Part shown: one piece after another, positions 23,572-35,765 of the stretch
How positions within the stretch are numbered: position 1 is the stretch's first letter
Layout of the letters: every line of letters starts with the position of its first letter
Assembly: GCA_021432605.1 (NCBI GenBank)
Contig: MU271148.1
Location: 937,362-1,001,361 of the forward strand
Source of the DNA: Coniochaeta sp. PMI_546
Taxonomy: Eukaryota > Ascomycota > Sordariomycetes > Coniochaetales > Coniochaetaceae
Length of the DNA stretch: 64,000 nucleotides
Direction of reading: 5' to 3'
Notes under the pieces: generated by a model
What the model was told of the DNA's origin: nothing
The model's database searches: none
Seen by the model: the letters and a program-made list of their open reading frames with translations, nothing else
Translations under genes and position numbers: made by a program

Positions 23572-24434
23572 CTAGACCTGTTTACTCAGAGGAACGACAG
23601 CGCCCAAGGGCTGCGGCATAGTATTACGGGCCGGAGTGACCTGAACGCGTGTGTCGAATACACGCCGATCCAGCTGCTTGAAATCGAAGCAGGTTCCGAG
23701 GCTCCGCTTGGCTGACATCAATAGATCAACAGCCAGATTCGAAAGCTCGGGGGTCGCTTCCGGTACCAGGACTCTCAGGTGCAGAGTCCAGAACGGACTG
23801 GGCTGAAGGTCTGATAGTGGTGGGAGCGTGCCACGGATAGAGACTGGGGTGGTGGAGTCCTGCGGAAAGTGGAGAGTACGTGTAAGTCCATATTCGACAT
23901 TGTCGAGGCAGTATATGTACGTCTCTTCGACACATTCTGCTTTGAAGCTAGAAAGAGGCTTAGCGTCGAACCGACCATACGAAGGTCACCAAGATTAACT
24001 CACGTGTGGGCATTCTGCTCTAAGAGACTGATCAAGCTGTCTTGATTCGAGATTGTCAACATTTTGCGGTGGATGTGGAGGACGTCGCCGAGCACGGGGT
24101 CGGGTAGATCAGTCCATCGAAGAGAACCCTGCCTCTTCTCGAGGAGCTCTGGCTGCGTCACAGAGCCAAATTCTTGCTCCCTCACAGGATATTCCACGCG
24201 TAAGATAAATGACTGCTTGGCGAGATAGCGCTGAAGCTCGGCAAAGAATCTACCATTCGGTGTTCTCTCGACACTTTTGGTCTTTTTGAAGCCGTCCGGG
24301 CGGTCTGGACCACGATAGAAGAGCACTCGTTTGAACTGATGGGTCCCAGCCACTGCACAGACGCCCTGAAGAACTGCCCGCGCCATTTCGACCTTGTCAT
24401 TGGGGACGAAGGCGGTCAGGAAGTACTCCAACAT
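23572..24434 (-). CDS. MED18: Mediator subunit 18 (Srb5)
   Basis: Two exons: 24004-24434 and 23572-23947, giving 268 aa. Med18 is a head-module subunit of the Mediator complex that bridges transcription factors and RNA polymerase II. It forms a beta-barrel with Med20. The start chosen (24434) gives the family's opening MLEYFLTAFVPND, although the frame is open further upstream. The first exon carries ARAVLQGVCAVAGTHQFKRVLFYRGP. The second ends with the conserved block SLGTCFDFKQLDRRVFDTRVQ. The intron (GTGAGT...TTCTAG) preserves the frame. Confidence 0.93.
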
Positions 24435-25710
24435 CTTCGCTTGGTGTGATTGGATTTTGACTGGCTTGACGCAAAAGAAGCTGTTGAATACAGGACATGC
24501 ACCAGTTTGAAACTGATAGTGAGTTGCAAGCGGGTATAATGTCACAGGTCCGGCAGCAACACTAGCGAGCGGAGGGCACAACCTTGCCTTGCCTTGGGCG
24601 GGGGAATATTATTTAGAAGAATGACGAGTAAGAAATACCCAATGAATTGTCAAAAAATCCAAAATGCGTGATAATGAAACACTGCTTGGGTCAACGATGT
24701 ATAACAAAATGGACGCGCCGTCATGACTTGGGATGAGGTTGATGGTGAACCTTCAATTTTACTCTACGGCGTCGTTCAAAGTGGATCCAAGCTTGATGAC
24801 TAAGGGAAGTCGGACTCCATTTGTTCGGCACCTGCTGGACGCAGCGATGGAAGTTAGCAATTGCCTTCATCTTGCATAATTTCTCGTTTCAAATGCCAAG
24901 GGAACTGCAAACAAGCTTTCCTCAACTCAGTCATCACCACACTAGGTTCCAATCAGGGAAAAGAGAAAAAGAAGAAGGGGAAAAGGGGGGGCAGGAGGAG
25001 GCGGAGGACATCTACGTGTGGACAACAGCTGGAATGGCGGAGGAAGATCTGGTTGTCACGGCGTGAAAGAACAGAGTACCGAGACAATTATGCAAAACAT
25101 ACATAGTAACAAAACTGGCAAATTCCCGAATATGGCGGTATGTCGGATACATGTCGGCTCCGACTCCCCAGGACAGTGCGCATCGATTTGGGGGGCAATG
25201 CGAGTGCGGCTGCCGGAACGAGTCTGTGCCGACCAGAGTTATGCAAACCCGACCCCCGGAGATCACTGGCCCACTGTTGCCGTGCCGGCCAACTGCCCGG
25301 ATTGGACATGGACGGTATGTTGACAAGACTATCATCTCGCTAGAATTTTCTAGTACCCGGAATGTTGCACTAGACGTTAGGGGGCCTTGCACAACCAGTT
25401 TTCCAACTGTTGCACCCCTCTCATTATTGGTGTGGAAATTCGCGGTCCGAAGACATTCATTTGTGCAAAGCTCCTGACATCATCCCTATCCGGCAACTTT
25501 CCGGTGCTACGATCGTGACCTTGTGCAAATGGCCCGCGAAGAGATGTATCCGAAGGGCTTGCTATAATTATCACGACTGTCTTTCTGGCTTCTTGGTTGT
25601 GTTCCTATTCTTTCCTGAGGCAGTCGCTTAATTACCCAGTATTTCTCTATATGCCCATTTAATAAACGAAGTGACCCATTCGCAAGGTCTAGTTTGCAGT
25701 CAATATTACA
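24435..25710. other. Spacer before the MFS transporter gene
   Basis: About 1.3 kb with no recognisable gene. It contains a purine-rich A/G tract (24960-25010) and presumably the promoters of Med18 (minus) and the transporter (plus), which are transcribed away from each other. Confidence 0.5.
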
Positions 25711-27396
25711 ATGGCGAACTCCTCGACGCCTCGGAACTCAACCTTGGATTTTGACGTGGAAAAGGGAAAAGAGAAGGCACATTCCCTTGATGGAGCCACG
25801 ATAACGCCAGATCCCGCGGGTCTTACAGACCGTGAAGATGCGAACTTCAGCACGGATAAGCAGGAGGAGGCGGAGGAGACGGACCCAAATGTCGTCTTCT
25901 GGGATGGCCCTGACGACCTGCAGAACCCAAAGAACTGGACCGACAAGAAGAAGTGGACGAACGTCGCGATCCTATCCATATTGACAGTCATCACACCCCT
26001 TGGCTCTTCCATGTTCGCTCCTGGCATCCCCAAGATCATGGCCGAATTTCACAGCTCGGACTCTACAACAGCGACCTTCATCCTGTCAATCTACATCTTG
26101 GGCTTCGCTTTTGGACCACTCATTATAGCACCTTTGAGCGAGATATACGGTCGCTGGGTCTTGTACAATATTGGCAACCTTCTCTTTACCATCTTCACTG
26201 TTGGCACGGCTCTAAGCAACAGCATCGGCATGATCATGGCCTTCCGCTTTCTCATGGGCCTCGCAGGCGCTGTACCAATCACCATCGGAAGCGGCAGCAT
26301 CGCCGACATCATGCCTATTGAGAAACGAGGCAGAGCAATGTCCGTCTGGGCGCTTGGTCCCCTTCTTGGACCTTGCATTGGACCGGTCGCAGGAGGATAC
26401 CTCACAGAGGCCGCGGGATGGAGATGGGTCTTCTGGCTGATCGTCATCTTGGTACACGAATCCCAAAGCCCGTTCGAATTCGAATTAATACGGAAGTGCT
26501 AATTGTTCTGCTAGGGTGGCATTTGCATTCCCGTTGCCTTCTTTGCATTGCAGGAGTCCTTTGCGCCTATCATTCTCGAGCGCAAGGTCCGTCGCCTTCG
26601 AAAGGCAACCGGCAACCCAGCCCTGCGAAGCAAGCTCACCACAGGTAAACCGACCGAGGAGTTCAAGCTTGCCATTGTCCGACCACTCAAACTTCTCTTC
26701 ATCACTCCGATTGTCACTCTTACTTCGCTCTACGTTGCCATTACCTACGGCATTCTGTACTTGCTCATCACCACTTTCTCCTTTGTCTATAGCGGCCAGT
26801 ACCACTTCGGCGAGGGCACCGTGGGATTGTCATTCCTCCCGGCCGGAATTGGCATGATGATTGGTGTCGTTGCCTTTGGCATGATCTCCGATATGATGGT
26901 CAAACGCACACAAGCTTCGGGTATCGAGCACAAGCCCGAGATTAGGATCAAGCCTATCCTGACCATCCCTTGCGGCGTTGCGCTGCCTGTCGGCCTCTTC
27001 ATCTACGGCTGGACCGCCGACAAGATGGTCCACTGGATCGTCCCCATGATTGGTGTCGTTATCTTCACCGCCGGCCTCATGGGTGTCATGGTAAGTGTCC
27101 GCTGTCGTGCACATGGCTCGCCACACAGGCTAATAAGCGGTATGCAGATGTGCATCCAGAACTACCTCCTCGACACATACCCCCAGTATGCCGCCTCGGT
27201 CACCGCCGCCCTAACGGTCCTCCGTTCGCTCCTCGGCGCTCTCCTTCCCCTCGGCGGTCTCCAGATGTACGAAGCACTTGGCATCGGCTGGGGCAACAGT
27301 CTGCTCGCTTTTGTTTCTCTGGCACTCATTCCCATTCCGCTAGGATTTTACACCTTCGGCGAGCGCCTTAGACGGAGGTTCAACCCAGTACTGTAG
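25711..27396 (+). CDS. MFS multidrug-type transporter (DHA1 family)
   Basis: Three exons: 25711-26451, 26515-27090, 27148-27396, giving 521 aa. It is a plasma-membrane proton antiporter of the DHA1 (12-TM) type. A hydrophilic N-terminus of about 80 residues, rich in Glu/Asp, leads into DLQNPKNWTDKKKW, typical of fungal DHA1 transporters. Motif A is seen as APLSEIYGRW, and the antiporter motif C as GPLLGPCIGPVAGGYLTEA near TM5. A basic central loop (ERKVRRLRKATGN) separates TM6 and TM7. Twelve hydrophobic segments can be counted. The substrate cannot be told from sequence. It does not sit in an obvious biosynthetic cluster. Confidence 0.94.
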
Positions 27397-28201
27397 TATT
27401 TGAGCAGAGTTTTCTACTGTCTTTTGGTCGGCGTTATTGCATACGTGGCATAGCGAGCTGCTGCATGGTTGCATTCCTTCCTCCATACGGGTATTAGAGT
27501 ATATAGACTACCTGCTACATAGATATCTAAGTTGGATGCATATTTCATTTATCCAATGTAAAGCTTTTCTACCAGCTACAATCCCGGGGATTGCACTGTT
27601 TCGAGCCATACTGTGAGATTGACGACACCAGGGAGTGGCTCGCGTATAGCAAGATATCCCACTTACTACAAAAAGCCAAGCTTGTGCAACCACGTACTTC
27701 GACTGGCGCAGATGCAGATGACTTAGACCGCGGCTCCGACCCTGTCATAGCGAAGTTGGACAAGTGTTGGAGCGCGCTTGCCAGTCAGAGGGCGAAAGGT
27801 ATGCCTGGAGAGAGTTTCCACGAGCCGCGGATCAGCTTTCCGGGTACGAGTATTTATGCCAGGAATGGACGGACCGCTTGATATGCGGGATATTAAAAGA
27901 GCCGCATGACTTCAGAAGCTGCACATTAGAATATTGAAGAAGGAGCGAAGGTGAGGCTACTGATGCATCATGTCCTTGTATGTGATGTGTCGATAGATGT
28001 ATTGGAAGCCTATTTATGGTATGTGCTTAGAACACAACAAGAAAGAAAGATTTTATCCGGGTTAATACAATGGTGAACTCATGTATTTCAGCGAAGCTAT
28101 CCCATCCATATCCAACATGTATTGTTCGAGAAAGAAGAAAATATGATGAAAAGAAATCCAGGAAAACCCAACATTTCCGATATTACTTACTCAGTGCTAG
28201 C
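27397..28201. other. Spacer with one open frame of unknown status
   Basis: About 0.8 kb. A frame open from 27591 to 27881 (+) encodes a plausible soluble peptide (WLAYSKISHLLQKAKLV ... SFHEPRISFPGTS). It has no ATG start, and I found no joinable upstream exon. It may be the end of an unrecognised gene or a remnant. Confidence 0.35.
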
Positions 28202-29601
28202 TTATGTGGCCCTTTCCAAAATCATTAGAACCTTTGGTGTCGAAAACCCAAGCTTCACGATCAAGCTTCTCGTCTCCTCCAATCTCTTCCGATTTGACAT
28301 GGCAACAGTAGCACCACCTACGTTTGCCAGATCCTGTAAGATCTCTGTCAGCTGGCCGGTGATCTGTCGCCTCGTACTCGCAAACTCGACAGATCGGAGG
28401 TCCGCAGCAACTTTATCGACACGCATTTTTGCTCCAGTTAGCCGCTTCCTATCGTCCAAGAGCTGGGACGAGAGCTCATTCGCTCCTCCTCGCATCTCTA
28501 TACATTCTCCCTGTAGGTCGGAGATGGATCTGGTCACCTCCTGGTACTGCGATCTCTGGCTGGTGAGGGCTGGGAGCTGTGATCGTAGTGCCTCGATTTC
28601 CGTCTCGAGGTCTGACAGCTGGGAGGAGAGGGCGTTTTGGACAGACAGAAGTTGATCAGCTTCGTTGTCGAGCTCTCTGATTATCGATGCTTTGTTAGGA
28701 ATCTGATCGCTATGACCATAGAACAAGTATCGGTTGGTAGCAGAATTACTTACACCGCTGCGGCAGCCGAGACGCCTCCAACAGCAACAGCTGAGCCAAC
28801 CCCGACACCCGCAGCTATGGCAGTAAGGGCACCGGCAGGAGGAAATAGGATGCTCAGCCCCAGGATAGCCACACCGCTGCCAAAGCCGAGAACAGAGGTC
28901 TGTACAGAAATAAAGGGTTAGTCGCCAATTTTGGAAAGGTCGAGACACACATTCCGCCCACAGGGACTTACAGCAGTCGCATCGTTACGAGCATTCTGCG
29001 CTCTAGCTCTCGACACACGCAACCGGTCTATGCCTTCCTCCTTCTCGGCTATGTCGCTGTTTAGCCTACCGCACTCGAGTTCCTTGTTTGTGATCTCCAG
29101 CTCAACCTCCTTCTTTCTGGTGTCGAACCCAGACATGAGGTTGTTCGCTCGAGAAAGAGCGCCGCCGATTTCGGTCTTGTTGTACTCGTTGATGCGCTTG
29201 TTCAGCGTCTGTACCTGCGAGAGAGACTCCTTGCACACGTTGCTTGCCGAGCTGAACTCCTTCTCCACCGAAACGACCTGGTTCTTTAGGCGTGAAGTCC
29301 GTCTCTCCACAATGGCAGAGGTCTTCTTCTTGATTCCGAGAGGTCGAAGCATGATCTGGAGGGCCTTGCCATGTTCGTACCAGTAGATGATTTCCCGATC
29401 GGCGTCGCAGACGTTCTCAGTTAGCTTGAGAAGTTTCGTGGTGGCGTCGGAGAGGGAAGCAGAGCACTTGGTTCTGTAATTTCGACGTAAAGTTTCTGTC
29501 TCGGTCTTGACCTGCTGGAGTTGTGATTGCAGGCTATCTACCTTGAGCGACAGTGCTGCTAATCCAGGGTCGTTCACCGAGGAACAGAGGACAAGGGCCA
29601 T
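28202..29601 (-). CDS. Coiled-coil protein with glycine-rich membrane hairpin (alpha-pore-forming-like layout)
   Basis: Three exons: 28972-29601, 28754-28899, 28202-28709, giving 427 aa. No family is certain. Residues 1-210 and 259-427 are long amphipathic coiled-coil helices. Between them, encoded almost exactly by exon 2, lies a hydrophobic Gly/Ala/Val-rich segment of about 49 residues (including ILGLSILFPPAGALTAIAAG and GVGSAVAVGGVSAAAAV) that looks like a helical membrane hairpin. There is no signal peptide. Helix-hairpin-helix layout is typical of alpha-pore-forming proteins (ClyA, Hbl/Nhe and xenorhabdolysin types), but the similarity here is one of architecture, not proven homology. 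It is head to head with another helical protein gene (30272), suggesting joint expression. The reading frame looks whole. Confidence 0.72.
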
Positions 29602-30271
29602 GATTTACTCGTGATGGTCTGAATTGCAAGATACCATGTCCAATCTTCTTGGAAAAAAGGTGGAAGTGGCACCAGGACGTTTTGATGATATGTCTATTCA
29701 TTCTGAGTCGCAACTTCAACGGCCAATAAGCCACAATGATAAGGTTTGTTTCAGTTCGACAAATAGAATGCCTAACATGCCGGGCAGACACAATTGCGAA
29801 ATCCGCGACTCGCGGTCGGTTCCAAATCATGGATGCATCAATGCTGACGCGGCGTACTTGTGACAGCCAGAGCCTGCCTTCGATAGATACGCTAAACTAT
29901 CCCGGTCGCAATACATGGCGGTGGCGTCCTATAGGCGCCGTTAGCACTCCAACATATAGTCGCTCAGCCCCAATCGCGGCTGATTGACAAGCCAAATGTG
30001 CATATCAACCATTTCTTGGCAGGCAGAATCAACGAGAGGCTCTCAGCGTTTGGCAGAGTGGTGCTACAGGTCAGCACACCATACTCAACGTGCTCTTGCG
30101 TTTCAAACTGTTCCGTTGTATCTTCTAGTGGTTGCGGGTGGGATACTAATATAGACCTAGACGAAACTTCGTCATCAAGATCACCTCTAATGTCTTGACT
30201 TCCCCAATCCCCATACTCGATACCTCTTCAATTTCCCTTTCCAAACCAGTTTTCTTCCCTCATATACTTCC
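29602..30271. promoter_or_regulatory. Shared promoter region of the first helical pair
   Basis: A 670-bp spacer between two outward-facing start codons. Both genes must take their promoters from it. A pyrimidine-rich stretch precedes the rightward start (30200-30268). No specific site recognised. Confidence 0.55.
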
Positions 30272-32015
30272 ATGGCCCCAGTAAACGAACACGAAGTCGC
30301 CGTCGTGCCGGGCGCTATCCAGAAGAGCGCTACCCCCTGGCTGACGGCTGCTCCAGGACTTGTTCACAGCCTCGGAGTCTGCACTGCTTTGGCTTCAACT
30401 CCGCAGGTGGCCTGCATCACTCTTACTAGGCCTGGTCTTGAGTTAGTTTTTGTCATTCCTTGAAGTACAATTTAGTTGGTCAAGTTGAGAAAGGATAGCT
30501 AGCCATGACACCTAGTGTTAACATAATTTGCCTGTTATAGGAGCACCGACCTCTCTACCAACCTGGTCCACATTGCCGATCAGGGTCAAAATGCGTTCAT
30601 GGATGCATATACTGACCTGCTGGACATCAGTAACGGAACTCGAGCGATGAGTCGTGATAATGGCTATGTAAGCGACGTCCTTTGGCGATGCTTGTTGGGC
30701 CGTGGTCAAGAGATATTGCAATAACTACCACGGTAGAGAGCATTCGACCGATGATTAACATTGACTGATGTATATTATCTTAGTTCGATCGCCTTGAGGA
30801 GGCAATTGGTAAGCCCGAAGGAGAGAGGTCCGCCGAACGCGCCATGGAGAGAATCACCCAGACAATCAGGGAGTGCGACAAGAACGGCAAGCACACAGAA
30901 AATCAATTCAAGCAGTGGCATCAGACTGTGAAGTCAGTAAGGCTGGCAGTCATTGAGACACAGAGTCAGTTTCCCTCAAGGGTTCGAAAAACGTTATCAT
31001 GGTAAAACGCCAGCTTCACTCGCGCTGACCTACAATGATCAGAAACAACTCAGGCTGGTTCTCGGCATGTAGCTGAGAAGATACGAGAACTGAACGACCA
31101 GCACACGCTTCAGGAGGTAGACATGAAACAGACAGTTGCACAAGTGCAGAACGCGCAGGAAGAGTACCGACGCATTCTCCGTGTTCATCGCCAGCGAGAG
31201 GCCAATCTCAACAAGTACACTGAGCGTGGGTCCCCCTAGGAATGGTGCAAGTTCTCATCTTGGCTAACAGTCGACTACAGACGCCGTTACACGGCTTGGC
31301 CGGGTTGGAAAGTGACAAGGAGCAGCTCGTAAGTCACGATCATGATTTGACCAGGGCTGGCAGACAACAAGAAGCCTAATCCGATAGCCTGCAGGAGAGG
31401 ATGGCCGGAATCATCGTCGTTGTATGCCGGATCCTTCAAGGCCTCTGTGCCGACATTGTCCAGCTTGTGCGCATGTTTGCACACCTCAACGCCACCATCC
31501 GACAGCTCATTGCGGATTACAAGGGTGCCAAGGACATCGCTTCAAGTATCCGTGAAGACCTTGAGGACGCAGAAGATGAGGGTACCGAGGCCCGGATCAG
31601 CAAGCGCGATTACGACCAATTCCGCGACCAGGTGCACGAAATGCGCAGGCTGACGGTCATGATCAACTCCATGTCGACACTGTATGCGGATGTCATTACC
31701 GACGTCATCACGCCCGGCTTCAGCAAGGTTGTCGAGACTGCTTATGAGGACTACGGCGAGACGAAGATGTCGGTTATCATGTACAATAAAGAGAAAGGGA
31801 TGAAGGACTATTTGCTGGGGGCGGAGAAGGTATGTCATGAGAGAGAGAAAGAGGCGGATGGGAAGTTGAAGACGAGGTTGGAGGAGATCGAGGTCGCATT
31901 TGAGGCCAGAACCACGAGTAAGCACTCGAGGCCCAAGTTCAAGAAGGAGAGCTCTTCTGGGAGCAGCAGGCGGTCGCAAGGTAGCTTCTTTTCGAGAATG
32001 TTCAACAGGGACTAG
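30272..32015 (+). CDS. Helical partner protein of the first head-to-head pair
   Basis: Six exons by my reading: 30272-30441, 30541-30667, 30784-30964, 31043-31229, 31271-31328, 31395-32015, about 447 aa. The fourth intron is short with a weak donor and is the least sure. No family recognised. The protein is almost entirely helical and charged, with heptad-like runs (for example EKIRELNDQHTLQEVDMKQ). A single hydrophobic helix near the start of exon 6 (AGIIVVVCRILQGLCADIV) is followed by a long C-terminal helical region and a basic Ser/Arg-rich tail. It lacks a signal peptide. The divergent position next to the hairpin protein, and the pairing of a hairpin-bearing and a plainer helical partner, recall two-component alpha-pore-forming systems. 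That is inference. Confidence 0.68.
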
Positions 32016-32561
32016 ATTTTAGGTCTAGGTTACCGGGTACCTGAACGTAAGCGAATTCTGGTCGACACCACCTCGGTCCGTCTTGGGTTTAAAAGTATTT
32101 GTGCTCGCTAGGATATTTGCCTTAAGAGATTCGGATTGTCCCCTTCCTCAGCAAGCCCATCGCGGCAGGTTTAGCCTGCAATTAAGAGCTTTTTCAACGT
32201 CATCTCCGGCTGTTCGGGTTGCATTCCATTGCTCCATCCAACAGTATGCCGTCGCGCAATGTCTGCCTCCGAGGAGCTGCATTTGGGGTGCCGCTTTCTT
32301 ACTGCTTTGAGTTGGTTTGCCCAGAGTTCCGCCAATGGTCTTACACCATTCGGATCCTCCCCCTCATGACACAGACGGCATCGATCCGGGGTACTGGTAC
32401 GACGGCTTGCATTGCGATAGATACGTTAATATAAGAGATGTGGTATAAGTATTTATCTAGACGCAGGTCAGATCACGGATCTACAATCCTCTATCTCTGT
32501 TTATGAGTGTTCCCTAGCTTACTCTCAATCTCCTGTCTTGGCGTTTGAACCCTGTTTGACG
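32016..32561. other. Promoter spacer before the esterase gene
   Basis: 546 bp with no gene. It precedes the CBM1 esterase start. A TATAAG/ATATAAG word lies near 32431-32447, about 120 bp upstream of the start. Confidence 0.45.
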
Positions 32562-33844
32562 ATGGCTCGCTTGAGTGCAACGCTCCTTGCTACAGCAAGC
32601 ATTGTGACCGCTGCGAACGCTGTCGCATTATACGGGCAGTGCGGAGGCATCGGGTATAGTGGTTCGACTTCTTGCGATGCTGGCGGAGTGTGCACGTCTT
32701 GGAACGCGTATTACTGTGAGCTTCATGGTCATTGACAAGTAAGCATACGTAGGGCAACGTTCTAATATACCTCAAGTCCAGTGCGTCCCAGGAACAGCCA
32801 CACCGACAAGCGCGACGAGTACATCAATCGCAGCGACGACGACGAGTACAAAAGCGAGCGTCTGCACCAAGACCACAACATCAACAAGCTCCGGTCCCAC
32901 AGCCACAGGAGCGAAGTATCTCATCACCTTGTAAGCCTACCGGGTCTCTTTCCTATGCGAGTCCACACTAACACACTCAGTGGCGACTCCTATTCCCAAA
33001 CCGGCTTCAATGTTTCCTCCACCAAGCCATCCGCCTCCAACCCCCTAGGCAACCCCCCTCTCCCTGGCTGGACAGCTAGCGGCGGTCTGAACTGGGTCGG
33101 CTTCCTCGTCAGTCAATTTAACAAATCGACTCTACTCAGCTACAACTTCGCCTACGGCGGAGCAACCACCGACGCCGCGCTTGTAACGCCCTATACCTCC
33201 ACAGTACTGAGTTTTGTCGACCAAGTCACCCAGTTCAGCAACAGCATAGCCTCACACCCCTCCTATGCACCATGGACAGCCGCAAACACGCTTGTCGGAG
33301 TGTGGATCGGTGTCAACGACGTGGGTAACTCGTACTGGACCGCGAACGAGACCGTGCTCCTGGGAAAGATTATGGATCGGTACTTCCAGCAGCTGCAGAT
33401 CGTGTATAATGCCGGCGCGAGGAATTTCGTGTTGCTGAGCGTGCCGCGTGCGTTTGCCCCTATCTTCTCCCCCGCTGAACGACGACTTCAAGCTGACAAG
33501 TGCTGCGTATGCCAGCCATCGACAAGACCCCGATGATGCTTGCCCAATCCGTGGACGCCCGCACCTTGGAAGCAACCGTGATAGCAGAGTACAACACCCT
33601 TCTGGCTACTCGGCTGGCGGCATTCAAGGCGGCTAACCCCGGCGTGACGGCGAATGTCGTTGATACTTCGGTCCCCTTCAACACGGCGATCAATAACCCG
33701 ACGGCGTACGGGGCACCAGACGCGACGTGCTACGCTGCGGATGGGAATACCTGTTTGTGGTTCAATGACTACCATCCGGGTATCGCGATCAACAAGTTGG
33801 TTGCGCAGGCTGTTGCTAATTCTTGGAAAGGCAGCTTCTTCTAG
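32562..33844 (+). CDS. Secreted CBM1 acetylesterase (GDSL, CE16-like)
   Basis: Four exons: 32562-32715, 32777-32930, 32981-33447, 33516-33844, giving 367 aa. It is an extracellular esterase acting on plant cell wall polysaccharide acetyl groups. A signal peptide (about residues 1-20) precedes a family 1 cellulose-binding module ([15 protein letters not shown] ... NAYYFQCV, about 22-56). Its last Tyr-Tyr-Phe-Gln-Cys is formed across intron 1. A Ser/Thr linker (58-95) joins it to an SGNH/GDSL hydrolase: block I GDSYSQ (nucleophile Ser), block [13 protein letters not shown], and the C-terminal FNDYHPG carrying the Asp/His pair. This modular layout is known from fungal CE16 acetylesterases. It fits a plant-biomass or plant-associated lifestyle. 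Confidence 0.91.
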
Positions 33845-34849
33845 GATGTGGGAGCAGCGGGTTGCGGGAGATCTTGTGCACATACCGCAGTACGAGTTTT
33901 TTGTTTCTTACACTATTGATAATTACTATCAGACGGTATCGGATTGCAATAAGTCAAGCTTGTTTGAGCATATATCTTGCCACAATATAAACCTCCATGC
34001 CAGTTATTTTGAGAAGTTGCACCATAGCATTCAAGTTATCTGAGCTTTGGAGAGCTGCATATCGTTCTATATGGCCGATTTGCTAGGTCTCTCGGCTAAG
34101 GAGAGATCTGGTGACTGCGGTTCTCACACTTCATTACGGTTTGCCGGTTCGAAAAAATTGCCGACCACTGGATCGCTATCGACACTTCAAACACTACTAC
34201 CAAGAAGTATTGAAGCGGCAGCATTCATTACCGCCTCGCCGGAATAGATAACCCTACCCTGAGATATTTCACTATGTTAACTCCAACGGCTGCTCTGGTA
34301 TATCTTTCTGAAGACTCTAACCAACAGCGTCGCCGTTCATTATGCCGGGGGTGTGGCTTACCCCCACAACGAGGTAATAGTCTTGTCTCTTCGTCCTTCT
34401 TTGATTTCAGCTCTTGTAAATACTCTCTGGCTTTGTCCAATATGTTTTCGGTTCTTGTCTAGTTTAGTGCTATTCTAATGGGCAATTCTTCCTTGTGGCT
34501 GATCTATTGAAGAGCCATCTTTTCAAGCGCAAGGCACTCTGTTGTGATTTAAAACACAGCTTTATCGTACATTTCCTTGGCTTTACCAGTTCTTCCTTGG
34601 ATTCGACCTGCTCAAGTAATAACCTCGCAATTGCTCTATCGAGGCAGCCTCATCATTGTGCAACTGACTCTCCCACAATTCCGCATTGTCTCCGTTCTCC
34701 AAGAGAAATCTGAGCCGCCGGCTCTCCTACGACTTGTAATTCTACGACATCCTTGTTGGATTACTGTTGTCACAATGGAGCGAGACATTGAAAAAATGTC
34801 GCAAACAATATCCGCGACCCGTACCCGTTCCGAACAGAGGCCCTGAATG

Positions 34850-35250
34850 CCTAGTTAGTTCTTGACCCGCTGACGGTTCCAGATGGCTTCCTGTACTTGA
34901 CGGCAAGACTCGGCAACAATCGACATATGCTCATCTGTTGATCAAGCTCCCGACATCGACTCTCCCGCTCTGACTGCTGCCTCTGACACTGACTCTCGAC
35001 CGGCCTAGGTATAACAGGGCGGTAAAATCCGGTTCTTTTTGCCACTATCAGCGTCAAGAGTATAGAGAAAGTCGTCAAGGGGACCTTTTGTCCAGTTTTC
35101 TGGAGCATCTTCCTGGTCATGGCCAGAGAACTTTCTGTCAAATATCTCCAGCTATCTTTTTGAGGCAGGAAAACATACCGCTGGTAAACTTAATGCTTTT
35201 GCTTAATTCGGCTGAGAGCTTGACCTCCCCGGACAAGACCCAGCTGGGGA
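34850..35250 (-). pseudogene. Possible remnant of an unidentified protein gene
   Basis: On the minus strand a protein-like stretch (SGHDQEDAPENWTKGPLDDF followed by a Gln/Arg-rich helix) has plausible GTATGT...ACAG splice signals upstream of it. It ends near 34855 with WNRQRVKN and a stop. The frames do not join cleanly and no start is evident, so this is either decayed or a part of a gene I cannot resolve. No family recognised. Confidence 0.22.
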
Positions 35251-35624
35251 ACCTCAGTGGATGTTAAGCCCCGGCAACAGCATTCGGTCTGAGAGGAGGA
35301 GCAAGCTTGTAATTCAGTTGCATTCGTAGTGATATCGCTTCTGCCTGCCGGTAGGCAATTGCGAAGCCCAAGCCACAGCAGCTTACCAGTCAGCACTTCG
35401 GAGTGGTGCTATTCTTTAGCCGATGTCATGTTCATATCAAGTGTTAACATATTCTTGCCTGCCGCGTTGAACCCGGGTTCGGAGAAGAGTACAGGGTATT
35501 TTTCGTATTGCTGTTATAATGTCCGGTCTGGGCGGAGATCTTCCTCGTTCTACTAGCACCACCACTCAGGCGTTCTCTGGCCGGATTGCCCCCACAATAC
35601 AAAAAGTAGTTCCACAACGCGAAC

Positions 35625-35634
35625 AAAAAAAAAA
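35625..35634 (-). terminator. Pol III terminator T-run of the 5S gene
   Basis: A run of ten A on the + strand (T on the transcribed minus strand) begins about 12 bases past the 3' end of the 5S rRNA, the usual RNA polymerase III stop signal. Confidence 0.75.
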
Positions 35635-35646
35635 TTGCAAAATGGA

Positions 35647-35765
35647 ACGTACAACATCAGGGATTCCCCGGTGGTCACCCACCCGAGTACTAGTCTGACG
35701 ATTACTGGCTTATCTATGGGAGAGCGGACGGGATCCCGAGTTTTCCAGTATCTATGGTCGTACGT
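35647..35765 (-). rRNA. 5S ribosomal RNA
   Basis: About 119 nt on the minus strand. The 5' end ACGTACGACCATAGATACTG and the 3' end GATGTTGTACGT pair to form helix I. Inside are the fungal 5S hallmarks GGAAAACTCGGGATCCCGTC, CCGCTCTCCCATAGATAAGC and ACTAGTACTCGGGTGGGTGA, including the internal Pol III control region. It stands alone rather than in an rDNA array, as is usual for dispersed 5S genes of filamentous ascomycetes. Confidence 0.95.

Noticed and set aside
28202-32015. Reading the first helical pair as ordinary cytoskeletal coiled-coil (myosin or septation) proteins
   Set aside because: The compact glycine-rich hydrophobic hairpin between the arms does not fit such proteins.
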